Positions 35,168 to 43,868 of a DNA stretch of 64,000 nt are shown here, piece by piece; position 1 is the first letter of the stretch, and the number at the start of each line of letters is the position of its first letter. The stretch spans positions 1 to 64,000 of the forward strand of contig NZ_RJUA01000001.1 in assembly GCF_024343575.1 (NCBI RefSeq), written 5' to 3'. The notes below the pieces were generated by a model that worked only from the letters and a program-made list of their open reading frames with translations, had not been told where the DNA came from and did not search any database. The stretch is from Lacihabitans sp. LS3-19. GTDB taxonomy: Bacteria; Bacteroidota; Bacteroidia; Cytophagales; Spirosomataceae. The position numbers were made by a program, and so were the translations under genes.

Positions 35168-36520
35168 TTACATCGCTTTTACCTCCACCGTGTCCATTTC
35201 AAAAGTTGGAACTTTATAACCACCAGTGTCGATTTTAATGTTTGGAAACTGATTGAAGTCCAGTTTCGAAAAATCAGTTTTAGATTTATACAAAAAGACT
35301 TTTTGAAGCTTTTTATGATCTTTTAGACTTTCCAGTCCTTTTTCAGTAACTTGAGTATTGCTAAGGTTTAAAGTCTGCAGATTGGCTAAACCTTGTAGGT
35401 TTTTCATTTCTTCGTCCGAAAATTCAGTTTTGTTTAAGTGTAAAATACTTATTTCCGTTAAATCTTTAAGAACTTCACTCCATGATTTGGTGTTTTTTAC
35501 ATTCGCCGCATTAAACCAAATTATCTGTTTTTTCAAAGACTTCATAGCCTCTATTTCTTTCTCTTGAGGTGATATTCCTCGCATATTTATCAATAAATAG
35601 TTAGAGTTAGCCGCAACTGGCAATGCTAAAATGCCTGCATTTTTTAAAATTTCTATCTTTTCTTCTAAAGCCTTTTCTACTTCTTTTTCGGGAATATTTT
35701 GTGCTGATTTTACGATTTCGGAGCCTTTTTGAAAACGCAGAAGTGTGGTCTTTATCTCTGCAGATTGCGGAATTTCGCTTACTTTTTTATCAAAAGAGGC
35801 CCCCTCTTTTATCCACCAATTTATTATTTTCAGCTCTTCGTTTGTCAATTGTGGTTTACCTTTAGGCGGCATGTGCTCTTCATCAGAGTCTTTAAGGAAT
35901 AACCTTTGGCTGAGAAGGCTTTTTTCTACTTCATGAGGAATAATCAAATTTTTATTTTTCCCTCCCATTTCTATAGCTATTTGGCTGTCTAGTCTTAGCT
36001 TCCCTTTTTGTTTTTTGGAAGAATGGCAAGCATAACATTTTTCTTCAAAAATAGGTCTTACCAAATCTTCGTAAACTTTGGCGTTTTGAACATCCACTAT
36101 TTGGTTTTTTTCAACAGCTTTGGTCAAGTTTAGAAAACCTTCTCCATGCGTAAGGCTCCCACCCAAATGACCAACAACCATTAAAAGTACAGATAGGCCT
36201 ATCCAAAATAGTAAATTGACTTTTTGGTAATTTCTAAGAAAATAAAAAAGACATAAAATTATCGTAAATCCTATCGCAGTCCATTGATGGTCATTGACCA
36301 TTTCCAGGTCATATTCGCCACTTTGCGAAAGCAAATACCCCGTAACAGAACTAAAAACGGAAGCCAAAATACTCAAACCTAGAATGAGTGGAAGTATAGC
36401 ATCTATAACATCCTTTTGTCTCCAAAAAGAATAAATTTTTAGCACAAAGGCCAATAGAAAAAAGCCAATGGGTAAATGAACCAACAATGGGTGGAATTTT
36501 CCAAAAAACTCAATTATCAT
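35168..36520 (-). CDS. DUF2231-cytochrome c-leucine-rich-repeat membrane protein
   Basis: A 450-residue three-part protein. Residues 1-130 contain about four membrane helices of the DUF2231 type (HPLLVHLPIGFFLLAF). Then a planctomycete-type cytochrome c segment with the haem motif CYACH (Cys162, Cys165, His166), a downstream HMPPKGKPQLTNEEL with candidate axial Met, and IINWWIKEGA. From about 330 to 440 are leucine-rich repeats (LANLQTLNLSNTQVTEKGLESL). It is probably a membrane-bound electron carrier with a periplasmic interaction surface. It overlaps the isomerase gene upstream by 4 nt. Confidence 0.82.
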   Translation of the reverse strand: MIIEFFGKFHPLLVHLPIGFFLLAFVLKIYSFWRQKDVIDAILPLILGLSILASVFSSVTGYLLSQSGEYDLEMVNDHQWTAIGFTIILCLFYFLRNYQKVNLLFWIGLSVLLMVVGHLGGSLTHGEGFLNLTKAVEKNQIVDVQNAKVYEDLVRPIFEEKCYACHSSKKQKGKLRLDSQIAIEMGGKNKNLIIPHEVEKSLLSQRLFLKDSDEEHMPPKGKPQLTNEELKIINWWIKEGASFDKKVSEIPQSAEIKTTLLRFQKGSEIVKSAQNIPEKEVEKALEEKIEILKNAGILALPVAANSNYLLINMRGISPQEKEIEAMKSLKKQIIWFNAANVKNTKSWSEVLKDLTEISILHLNKTEFSDEEMKNLQGLANLQTLNLSNTQVTEKGLESLKDHKKLQKVFLYKSKTDFSKLDFNQFPNIKIDTGGYKVPTFEMDTVEVKAM

Positions 36521-37422
36521 CCTTTATATCTGTTTTTTAGAAGGTTCAGCATAAATACATTTATTTCCCATTGGTCAGCCACAGGCACATTGGTATACGG
36601 CAATGTTGGCAGATAGTTTGGTGGCCCAAATTCGGTTAAAAATGTGATTCTTTTTGCTCCTTGCGTTTCTCTGTATTTGACCACCTTATCCCACCACTCT
36701 AGGTGTTTGTCTAAGGCTGTTTTCCATTCTGGAGCCCGTGGGTCATTTACCTGTGGCCCTTCTTGGTGACCAACTCTTGCGTGAATATGATAGGATCTTT
36801 CTAGAGCCATTTCTACGGTTTCCGCTTGGTCATCTAGTAAAGATTCATGCACATTTGTCCAATGACTTATATCCAAAGTCAGACGCATTTTTTCGTATTT
36901 CTCCAAAAATTGCCTAGTAATTGGAGCGGAATAACACATTCTTCCTCTATGCGTTTCATGTAGCACTTTTATGCCGGAAGATTCCATTTTCTCTATCGTA
37001 AATTCTATAAACTTGGCATTCTGTTTGAAACTAAAATAATCCTTGCCAGAATGGCTATTTACATACAAAGGTTTGGCTTCCAAAGCTGCATTAACAGCAT
37101 TTTTATATTGTGTAAAGTGTTTTTCAAAATCCGGCCCGCTGCCTCCACAAAGAAAGCCTATCTGCAATTCGTATTTTTCGAGAGCCATAAAAAGTGCCTT
37201 CTGATCTTCTTTTTTTGTTGGCCACCAAAGTTCCAATCCATCATAACCTGCTTTTTTTACTTTTGCACACAATTCGTCAATAGTTCCTCCAAAACCCCAA
37301 TCTGTGGCTAAAACAATAACTTCCAAGTCGGTTTTTGTGGATTTTTGAGCAAAAGTATCTTTAGAGGAAACCAATGCAGCCGATGTTGCGAGGGTATTGG
37401 AAAGGAAATTTCTACGGTTCAT
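36517..37422 (-). CDS. exported sugar isomerase/epimerase-like TIM barrel (Tat-type signal)
   Basis: A 301-residue xylose-isomerase-like TIM barrel. The N-terminus MNRRNFLSNTLATSAALV has a twin-arginine signal. The barrel has AGYDGLELWWP early and HETHRGRMCYS, LTLDISHWTNVHE and FLTEFGPPNY later, the last providing candidate metal-ligand positions. It is the third exported isomerase in the window. It overlaps the DUF2231-cytochrome gene by 4 nt (translational coupling), which ties its reaction to an electron-transfer protein. The MazF-type pair lies 10 nt upstream on the same strand. Confidence 0.8.
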   Translation of the reverse strand: MNRRNFLSNTLATSAALVSSKDTFAQKSTKTDLEVIVLATDWGFGGTIDELCAKVKKAGYDGLELWWPTKKEDQKALFMALEKYELQIGFLCGGSGPDFEKHFTQYKNAVNAALEAKPLYVNSHSGKDYFSFKQNAKFIEFTIEKMESSGIKVLHETHRGRMCYSAPITRQFLEKYEKMRLTLDISHWTNVHESLLDDQAETVEMALERSYHIHARVGHQEGPQVNDPRAPEWKTALDKHLEWWDKVVKYRETQGAKRITFLTEFGPPNYLPTLPYTNVPVADQWEINVFMLNLLKNRYKG

Positions 37423-37432
37423 AATGAAAGTA

Positions 37433-37792
37433 TTATTTTAATTCTATCCCAAGCTGAAAAGATAAAGCTTCTAATACTTCTCTTTTTACATTAAAACTTT
37501 CTACAATCCCATAAAATTTGGTTAATCTAATTTTATCAATTGTACGAATTTGATGACATAAAACGATTGAATCATTATCTATGCTTACTTCCTGATTAGG
37601 AAGTAATACTTCATTAGGATATATATGCCTGCCAGGTTTTAGACTTGTTATTGGCAGTATATTAACGGTGTTTACTAATTCATTTAATTCATTCTCACTA
37701 ATAATTAATACTGGTCTGGATTTACCTTGTTCAGATCCAATGACAGGGTCCAAACTCGCTCTGTATATTCCCCATTTAAGAAAATCAGACAT
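37433..37792 (-). CDS. MazF/PemK-family endoribonuclease toxin
   Basis: A 119-residue protein of the MazF/PemK fold, which cleaves single-stranded RNA. Typical parts are WGIYRASLDPVIGSEQGKSRPVLIIS, the central strand NILPITSLKP, and SIVLCHQIRTIDKIRL. I chose the ATG at 37792 over a TTG at 37798. The start overlaps the antitoxin stop by 8 nt (ATGTCTGA), so it is coupled to the antitoxin. The pair is inserted in a run of minus-strand metabolic genes. Confidence 0.88.
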   Translation of the reverse strand: MSDFLKWGIYRASLDPVIGSEQGKSRPVLIISENELNELVNTVNILPITSLKPGRHIYPNEVLLPNQEVSIDNDSIVLCHQIRTIDKIRLTKFYGIVESFNVKREVLEALSFQLGIELK

Positions 37793-38003
37793 TATCAATA
37801 TCTTTAAAATCCTCAGAAATATCAGAAATATCAGCTAAAAACAAAGGATCCTTAGAAGCTAATTTCATTTTATTAAACTTCTCCTCTTTTGATAAAACAT
37901 TATCTTCAATTGTTACAGTTAGACTTTTTTTACCTTTAAAATTTTCAGGCAAGTCTATTACTATCTGATTGTTAATTACGCTATATGTTTTTTTCAAAGT
38001 CAT
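37785..38003 (-). CDS. antitoxin of the MazF-type toxin
   Basis: A 72-residue protein upstream of and overlapping the toxin. MTLKKTYSVINNQIVIDLPENFKGKK begins like a beta-strand DNA-binding antitoxin, and the second half (ADISDISEDFKDIDNV) is acidic, suited to neutralise a basic toxin. I chose the ATG at 38003; a TTG at 38021 would add six residues. It has no clear family name from sequence alone. The order antitoxin-toxin is standard and suggests autoregulation at the promoter just upstream. Confidence 0.78.
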   Translation of the reverse strand: MTLKKTYSVINNQIVIDLPENFKGKKSLTVTIEDNVLSKEEKFNKMKLASKDPLFLADISDISEDFKDIDNV

Positions 38004-38068
38004 ATTTAAACAAATTTTCAACGAATTTAACCAATAATTTAATTCTTTTTTACTTCAAGCGTTTTTTA

Positions 38069-39550
38069 TCACCCCACCAATTCCTTAATAACCTTTCCTT
38101 CCAAATCAGTCAAACGGAATGATCGCCCTTGAAAATCAAACGTAAGTTTTTCATGATCAAAACCAAGTTGATTCATAATGGTTGCTTGAATATCGTGAGG
38201 GTTTACCTTTCCAGAAACTGCCGAATAGCCCAATTCATCCGTTTCTCCATAACTTACCCCTGGCTTAATACCTCCACCAGCCATCCACATCGTAAATGCC
38301 TCCGCATGGTGGTCTCTTCCTTTGAAGGCGTTTGGTTTGCCCTCACGGTTCTCGGCCATCGGTGTACGCCCAAACTCTCCTCCCCACACAATAAGCGTTT
38401 CGTCTAATAAGCCTCTTTGTTTTAGGTCTAAAATCAATGCCGTTATGGTTTTATCCACACTTCTGCATTTGTTTATCAAACCTATGTCTAATGCTCCGCC
38501 GGCATCGGTGCCGTGTGTATCCCAGCCCCAATCGTACAATTGCACGAAACGCACACCGTTTTCTACCAATTTTCTGGCAAGTAGCACATTGTTGGCAAAG
38601 CTTCCCGTTCCGGGTTTAGTACCATACATTTCATGAATATAGGCAGGCTCTGACTTAATATCCATTACTTCTGGTGCCGAAATCTGCATTTTATAAGCCA
38701 TTTCATATTGACTTATTCTACTTAAAATCTCTGGATCGCCGTAGTTTTTAAATTCGTTTTGATTTATTTCGTTTATGGCATCTATAGAGGCTTTTCTTAT
38801 ATCTCTGCCCATACCTTCTGGATCTTTTATAAAAAGTACGGGGTCACCTTCTGAGCGGCATTGTACGCCTTGGTAAACCGAAGGTAAAAACCCACTTCCC
38901 CATACACTTTTACCTGCATCAGGATTACTTCCGCCCGAAGTCAAGACTACAAAAGCAGGCAAGTTGTTGTTTTCAGAACCCAAGCCGTAAGTTACCCATG
39001 AGCCCATACTTGGTCTTCCTAATCTTGCACTCCCGGTTTGCATCAACAATTGGGCTGGAGCATGGTTAAACTGGTCTGTTGTTACGGCTTTCATGAAACT
39101 CAACTCGTCAGCCACTGTAGATAGGTGCGGCAAATAATTGCTAATCCAAGCCCCAGATTGTCCGTGTTGTTTAAACTCCGCCTGCGAAGCCAACATTTTT
39201 GGTACGCCTCTAATAAATGCAAATTTCTTGCCTTCCAGAAAAGACTGAGGACAATCTTGGCCATCTAACTTTAAAAGTTCAGGTTTATAATCAAAAAGCT
39301 CTAATTGCGATGGAGCACCTGCCATGTGTAAATAAATGACAGATTTAGCTTTTGGAGCAAAGTGTGGCGACCTCGGTGCAAGCGGATTTTGAGGATCAAA
39401 AAGACTTTGACTTGTATTTTTTGAACCTGAACAACCCAACATAGAACCCAGTGCCATACCGCCTAAACCAAGAAAACTTCCTTTAAGAAAATTTCTTCTG
39501 GTATCTTTTCTGATTTGTGCAAGAAGAGCCTCTTGAATTAACTTTTCCAT
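38069..39550 (-). CDS. DUF1501 protein with Tat signal
   Basis: A 493-residue protein of the DUF1501 family (alkaline-phosphatase-like fold), abundant in Planctomycetota and some Bacteroidota. It begins with a twin-arginine region (DTRRNFLKGSFLGLGGMALGS) and a Cys in MLGCSGS. Family hallmarks visible are YLHMAGAPSQLELFDYKP, HGQSGAWISNYLPHL, GWDTHG and VWGGEFGRTPMAE. Function is unproven; the group always pairs with DUF1549/DUF1553 cytochromes, as here, where the two genes share one base (39550). An exported metal-dependent hydrolase or esterase role is a reasonable guess. Confidence 0.88.
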   Translation of the reverse strand: MEKLIQEALLAQIRKDTRRNFLKGSFLGLGGMALGSMLGCSGSKNTSQSLFDPQNPLAPRSPHFAPKAKSVIYLHMAGAPSQLELFDYKPELLKLDGQDCPQSFLEGKKFAFIRGVPKMLASQAEFKQHGQSGAWISNYLPHLSTVADELSFMKAVTTDQFNHAPAQLLMQTGSARLGRPSMGSWVTYGLGSENNNLPAFVVLTSGGSNPDAGKSVWGSGFLPSVYQGVQCRSEGDPVLFIKDPEGMGRDIRKASIDAINEINQNEFKNYGDPEILSRISQYEMAYKMQISAPEVMDIKSEPAYIHEMYGTKPGTGSFANNVLLARKLVENGVRFVQLYDWGWDTHGTDAGGALDIGLINKCRSVDKTITALILDLKQRGLLDETLIVWGGEFGRTPMAENREGKPNAFKGRDHHAEAFTMWMAGGGIKPGVSYGETDELGYSAVSGKVNPHDIQATIMNQLGFDHEKLTFDFQGRSFRLTDLEGKVIKELVG

Positions 39551-42255
39551 TAGCTTTTTGTTATTACTTCGTCGAGGTTTAAAATCGAATTACATACAAC
39601 AATCAATGCTCCCAATTCGGGACTTTCAACCCCAGTTATTATTTTACTGTTTTCTTTTCTATAAATAGCCAAAGATTGGGCATATAATTTGGCAAGAATC
39701 GCATAGTTTTCTTGACTAATTTTTTTTCCAGCGGCATATTCATAGGCCTTTTTTATACTCTCTTGATAGTTTTTCTTTGAATTATTAAAAGCTCTAAGGG
39801 CCAATTTAGCTGAAAGATCAACATAAACAGAGTCGTTTAATGTAACCAATGCTTGCAATGGCGTATTGGTTCGGATTCTGCGTGACACACATACTTCACG
39901 CCCAACTCCGTCAAAAGCCATCATACTTGGGTAAGGACTCGTTCGTTTCCAGAAGGTATAAACGGCTCTTCTATACTGCTCATTTTCGGAAGATTTTACC
40001 CACTTTTCACCATTATAAGGTGAACTCCATATTCCTTCGGGCTGATAGGGCATAACTGGCGGTCCAAACATTTTGGAATTCATCATGCCTGTAACGGACA
40101 AAGCCTGATCTCTAATTTGTTCTGCTGAAAGTCTTACTCTTGGTCCTCTGGCCAAATACCTGTTAGAAGGGTCTTTTTCCAAAGCTTCAGGTGTAAGTTT
40201 GGCATCTTGTCGATAAGTCGCCGAAAGCATTATTTCTTTTATTAATGTTTTAATAGACCATTTGTATTCATTCATAAACTTATAACTCAAATAGTCTAAA
40301 AGCTCTTGATTTTGTGGAACTGCACCCTGTGAACCTAAATCCTCTAAGGTTTCTACCAATCCCAGCCCAAATAATTGTTCCCAAACTCTGTTTACCATAG
40401 TTCTAGCCACCAAAGGATTATTTTTTGAGGTCATCCATTCAGCTAAACCTAATCTGTTAGCAGGAAATCCTGTTGGTATTGTTCCTAGGGAAGCAGGTAC
40501 ACCCGCTTTAACTTCATCACCCAAAGAGAGCCAACTTCCTCTTTCAAAAACTTGCGTTTTTCTAGAAAAATCATTTGGGTTTTCTACCATTATAGGTGTT
40601 TTCTCGACATTTGCATTCAATAAATCCCAAAAAATCGTTTTTTGCTTATTGTTTTCGGCAGTATTGATTTCAGGAAATCCTTTCGTAAAATAAAACCAAT
40701 CAAAAGTTATACCGTTTGCATTTGGATTGGTGAGTTTTGGATTGACATATTTGAGATAAATGTCATGAAAACCTTCCGTTGACCGAATCGGCAGTTCGAT
40801 TTTTTTCCATCCTTTTTTATCTTGTTCGAATTTGACCTTCCATTTAGCAATAGAATTTCCTTTTGGTTCGTCTAAGTTTATTTCTAAAAATCCGCCTTCC
40901 AAATATTCCTTGTATTGAAGAATAACTTTAGTTTTTCCTGTCAAATTAATGTTTTTGAGCCTTGCTGAAGAATTATGTCGCATTGATAGCCACTTGGTAT
41001 CCGAGAGTTCAGAATTTACGAAATTATCGCATTTTAGAGAATTATGCGATGGTTGAAAGGTTTTTATAAAATTTATTAATTCTTGCTTTTCAGGTTCGGA
41101 AACTGTTTTTTGTAGATACTCTCCCAAGCCGTTTAAAGCAGTCTTTTGCGTGTCATCAAAATGTCTGAAAATAGGATATTCGTCGTAAGTATCCTCATCA
41201 CGGCTGTTATTAAAAAATGCCATAAACTTGTAATACTCATCATGCCGAAAAGGATCGTAAGGGTGACTATGGCACTGTACACACGAAAAAGAGGTGCCCA
41301 TAAGCGTTTCCCAAGTAGTATTCACTCTATCCAAAACAGCTGCCACCCTAAACTCTTCGTTGTCAGTTCCTCCTTCGTCATTGGTCATTGTATTGCGATG
41401 AAAAGCTGTGGCGATATACTGATCTTCGGATGGGTTTTTTAAAAGATCTCCCGCTAACTGTTCCTTTAAAAAAATATCATAGGGTTTATCTTCATTGAAT
41501 GCCCGAATTAACCAATCTCTGTAACGCCAAATATTTCTGTCGCCGTCTCTTTCGTAGCCTTTGGTGTCCGCGTATCTGGCCATGTCGAGCCACATGGAGG
41601 TCCATTTTTCACCATAATGCTTCGAACTCAACAAGCTGTCTATCAATAGATCGTAGTTCTTGTTTTGTAAAAACTGATTTCGGAGATTATCTGATGCTGG
41701 AAAACCAATAATGTCTAGTGCTGTTCTTCTTAATAAATCTTCGGAGGAGGCCTCTTTTGAAGGTTTTAATCCTTGTTTTTCAGCATTTTTGTAGATATAT
41801 CTGTCTATGTCATTTTTTACCCATTCATTAGAAAAATCAGGAATTTCGGGTTTTTCAACTGGAACATAAGCCCAATGCTCCTTCCATTCAGCTCCTTGGT
41901 CCACCCATTTGGTTAAGATTTCTATCTCTTCATCAGTAAGTGGTGCTTTTTCATGCGGCATCCTTTCTTCTGGGTCTTTAGTGGTAAGTCTTTTGATAAA
42001 CTCACTCGAAGAAGCATCTCCTGGTACAATTCCGATTTTTCCCGATTTACCTTTTCCGTAAGCTTCTTCTTTGAATAATAAACTGTAGCCTCCCTGCTTT
42101 TTTACACCGCCGTGGCAGGTAATACAACTTTTATTGATAATGGGTTTGACTTGCGAATTGTAGTCAATTTTAGATTGAACACGGCATGCGTAATTGAAGA
42201 GCAAGAGCCCAAGAATTGAGAAAACAAGAATTTTGAGAGAAGCTTTTTTAAACAT
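39550..42255 (-). CDS. DUF1549/DUF1553 cytochrome c protein with a CBM6-like insert
   Basis: A 901-residue exported protein, probably lipid-anchored (FNYAC, Cys24). The N-terminal haem motif is CITCH (Cys44, Cys47, His48) with HMPP-like segment RMPHEKAPLTDEE. DUF1549 follows (GFPASDNLRNQFL; YADTKGYERDGDRNIWRYRDW), with a second CXXCH in SCVQCHSHPYDP. Residues about 400-520 have the beta-strand pattern of a CBM6-like carbohydrate-binding module (GGFLEINLDEPKG; HDIYLKYVN; ITFDWFYF), and DUF1553 covers the rest (GLAEWMTSKNNPLVARTMVNRVWEQ). Start of a minus-strand run with the DUF1501 gene. Probably a periplasmic redox protein acting on sugars (inference). Confidence 0.85.
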   Translation of the reverse strand: MFKKASLKILVFSILGLLLFNYACRVQSKIDYNSQVKPIINKSCITCHGGVKKQGGYSLLFKEEAYGKGKSGKIGIVPGDASSSEFIKRLTTKDPEERMPHEKAPLTDEEIEILTKWVDQGAEWKEHWAYVPVEKPEIPDFSNEWVKNDIDRYIYKNAEKQGLKPSKEASSEDLLRRTALDIIGFPASDNLRNQFLQNKNYDLLIDSLLSSKHYGEKWTSMWLDMARYADTKGYERDGDRNIWRYRDWLIRAFNEDKPYDIFLKEQLAGDLLKNPSEDQYIATAFHRNTMTNDEGGTDNEEFRVAAVLDRVNTTWETLMGTSFSCVQCHSHPYDPFRHDEYYKFMAFFNNSRDEDTYDEYPIFRHFDDTQKTALNGLGEYLQKTVSEPEKQELINFIKTFQPSHNSLKCDNFVNSELSDTKWLSMRHNSSARLKNINLTGKTKVILQYKEYLEGGFLEINLDEPKGNSIAKWKVKFEQDKKGWKKIELPIRSTEGFHDIYLKYVNPKLTNPNANGITFDWFYFTKGFPEINTAENNKQKTIFWDLLNANVEKTPIMVENPNDFSRKTQVFERGSWLSLGDEVKAGVPASLGTIPTGFPANRLGLAEWMTSKNNPLVARTMVNRVWEQLFGLGLVETLEDLGSQGAVPQNQELLDYLSYKFMNEYKWSIKTLIKEIMLSATYRQDAKLTPEALEKDPSNRYLARGPRVRLSAEQIRDQALSVTGMMNSKMFGPPVMPYQPEGIWSSPYNGEKWVKSSENEQYRRAVYTFWKRTSPYPSMMAFDGVGREVCVSRRIRTNTPLQALVTLNDSVYVDLSAKLALRAFNNSKKNYQESIKKAYEYAAGKKISQENYAILAKLYAQSLAIYRKENSKIITGVESPELGALIVVCNSILNLDEVITKS

Positions 42256-42363
42256 TCTTTTTACCGGCGGTTGAAACAGCTCACAATTTAAAAAAATCTT
42301 CTTAAATAATTTTAATAAACCTCTGATTTAAAGAACCAATGAAGCTATTCCATTTAAAAAACC

Positions 42364-42774
42364 CTAGGGAGTTGCAGAAACCCAAACTTCGCCATCTTCA
42401 AAATATTCCTTTTTCCAAATGGGAACAGTTTCTTTTAGTGTGTCTATTGCAAACTGACAGGCTTCGAATGCTGCTTTTCTGTGGGCAGAAGATGCTGCTA
42501 TTATTACTGGTACTTCGCCAACTTCTAGTCTACCAATGCGGTGATGAATTGCCATTTGGCTTAAGCCAAACTTTTCTTTGGCCAGATTCGCTATTTTTTC
42601 CATTTCTAAAATAGCCATGGGTTTATAAGCCTCAAAATCTAGACGAAGTACGGTTTTTCCTTTTGTCAAATTTCTAACTGTACCAACAAATGTTACAATG
42701 CCTCCTACTTCATCAGAAGAAACTAATGAAACGCATTCTTCAAGAGATAATATGTTTTCTGTGAGTTTTATCAT
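42364..42774 (-). CDS. moaE: molybdopterin synthase catalytic subunit
   Basis: Large subunit of molybdopterin synthase, which inserts sulfur into cyclic pyranopterin monophosphate using MoaD. Family segments are GGIVTFVGTVRNLTKGK, LDFEAYKPMA, the MAIHHRIGRLEVGEVPVIIAASSAHRKAAF-type core (IAASSAHRKAA) and the C-terminal PIWKKE. I chose the ATG at 42774; a TTG at 42789 would overlap the moaD stop but add little. It is last in a moaD-moaE order, 12 nt after moaD. Confidence 0.94.
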   Translation of the reverse strand: MIKLTENILSLEECVSLVSSDEVGGIVTFVGTVRNLTKGKTVLRLDFEAYKPMAILEMEKIANLAKEKFGLSQMAIHHRIGRLEVGEVPVIIAASSAHRKAAFEACQFAIDTLKETVPIWKKEYFEDGEVWVSATP

Positions 42775-42785
42775 TATTATTTTAA

Positions 42786-43028
42786 TCAACCTCCACTTAC
42801 AGGCGGCACCAAAACTACCTCGTCTTTTTCAGACAAAATTTGAGTCATTTCGGCATAATCTTCGTTTACAGCTATTCTTAACGAGTTCAATTTGTTTAAT
42901 TCTGGATACTCCTTTTTAAGGTTTTCCATGAAAACACCAACCGTTGTACCTTCTTCAAGCTCAATTTGATTTTCAAAAACACCAACCATTTCTTTAGTAA
43001 TACCAAAACACAGCAGTTTTATTTTCAT
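42786..43028 (-). CDS. moaD: molybdopterin synthase sulfur carrier subunit
   Basis: Small ubiquitin-fold subunit (80 residues) that carries sulfur on its C-terminal glycine as thiocarboxylate. It ends in VPPVSGG, the required Gly-Gly tail, and has the family start MKIKLLCFGITKE. The adenylating enzyme MoeB is not in the window. Its start overlaps the upstream permease stop by 4 nt, and moaE follows, so the three genes are one transcript. Confidence 0.94.
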   Translation of the reverse strand: MKIKLLCFGITKEMVGVFENQIELEEGTTVGVFMENLKKEYPELNKLNSLRIAVNEDYAEMTQILSEKDEVVLVPPVSGG

Positions 43029-43783
43029 ATATATTTTCTTAAAACATTATAACTTACATAGGCAATCAAAATGGCTGTTGCTTTTCTGACCCACACTTGG
43101 GTAAATTTATTCGTTGCCAAATAAGTTCCTATAAAACCGCCAATTCCTACTGCCACCATCAAAGCTAAGGCCAAAGTCCAAGGAAAATCCAAGGTCAAAC
43201 TTTTTGATTGTCCTAATAAGCCCGAAAGCGAATTTACTAAAATAAAGAAGCTCGCTGTGGCAGCAATGTTTTTAGGTTTATCCCAATTTAACATATTAAG
43301 AACGGGCGAAAGAAAAATGCCTCCTCCAATCCCTACCATACCAGATAAAAACCCAATGCTTCCTCCCAAAACTGCATTAAACCATACTTTCTCGTTTAGA
43401 TTTGTTGAAAAATCTACTTTTGATTGAGGTTGAAACCACATCAATATAGCAGCAATAAAAAGTGTTATACCCAATACTATAAAAAATAACTTTTCTGAAA
43501 TAGGCAACAAGCCCCCTATAAAAGCCATAGGCACACTAACGAAAACCAAAGGACCAACTTTTTTAAGATTAAGAAATCCTTTTTTATAAAACTGCAGGGT
43601 GCCATTAGAAACTACCGTGAGATTACAAAGCAAAGAGATAGACCTCAATATTTTAAAATCAATATTGAAAAGGGTCATTACAGCTAAATAACTAGAACCT
43701 CCTCCAAAGCCAACGGAAGAATAGAGCAATGCTATTCCAAAAAATAATAATAACAACTGAGCATTATCGAAAACTATCTGCAT
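43025..43783 (-). CDS. TauE/SafE-family sulfite/organosulfonate permease
   Basis: A 252-residue inner-membrane protein with about eight hydrophobic helices. The duplicated signatures SVGFGGGSSYLAV near the N-terminus and GMVGIGGGIFLSPVL in the middle mark the TauE/SafE (DUF81) family, which moves sulfur-containing or organic anions. Its place in the moaD-moaE operon, with a 4-nt overlap, hints at export of sulfite or import of an anion used with molybdoenzymes (inference). Such genes are common in Mo-cofactor loci of this phylum. Confidence 0.85.
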   Translation of the reverse strand: MQIVFDNAQLLLLFFGIALLYSSVGFGGGSSYLAVMTLFNIDFKILRSISLLCNLTVVSNGTLQFYKKGFLNLKKVGPLVFVSVPMAFIGGLLPISEKLFFIVLGITLFIAAILMWFQPQSKVDFSTNLNEKVWFNAVLGGSIGFLSGMVGIGGGIFLSPVLNMLNWDKPKNIAATASFFILVNSLSGLLGQSKSLTLDFPWTLALALMVAVGIGGFIGTYLATNKFTQVWVRKATAILIAYVSYNVLRKYI

Positions 43784-43868
43784 TTAACGAATGTTTCTTT
43801 TTTACAAAAATGACAAATATTTACGCCTCCTCAAAAAAAATACGGAAATTGAGCCATTATTTAATTAA

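Noticed and set aside
30115-42255. Insertion sequences or integrase remnants at the accessory blocks
   Set aside because: No transposase, integrase or clear terminal inverted repeats were found at either junction; only small palindromic repeats near 25.7 and 46.8-46.9 kb.
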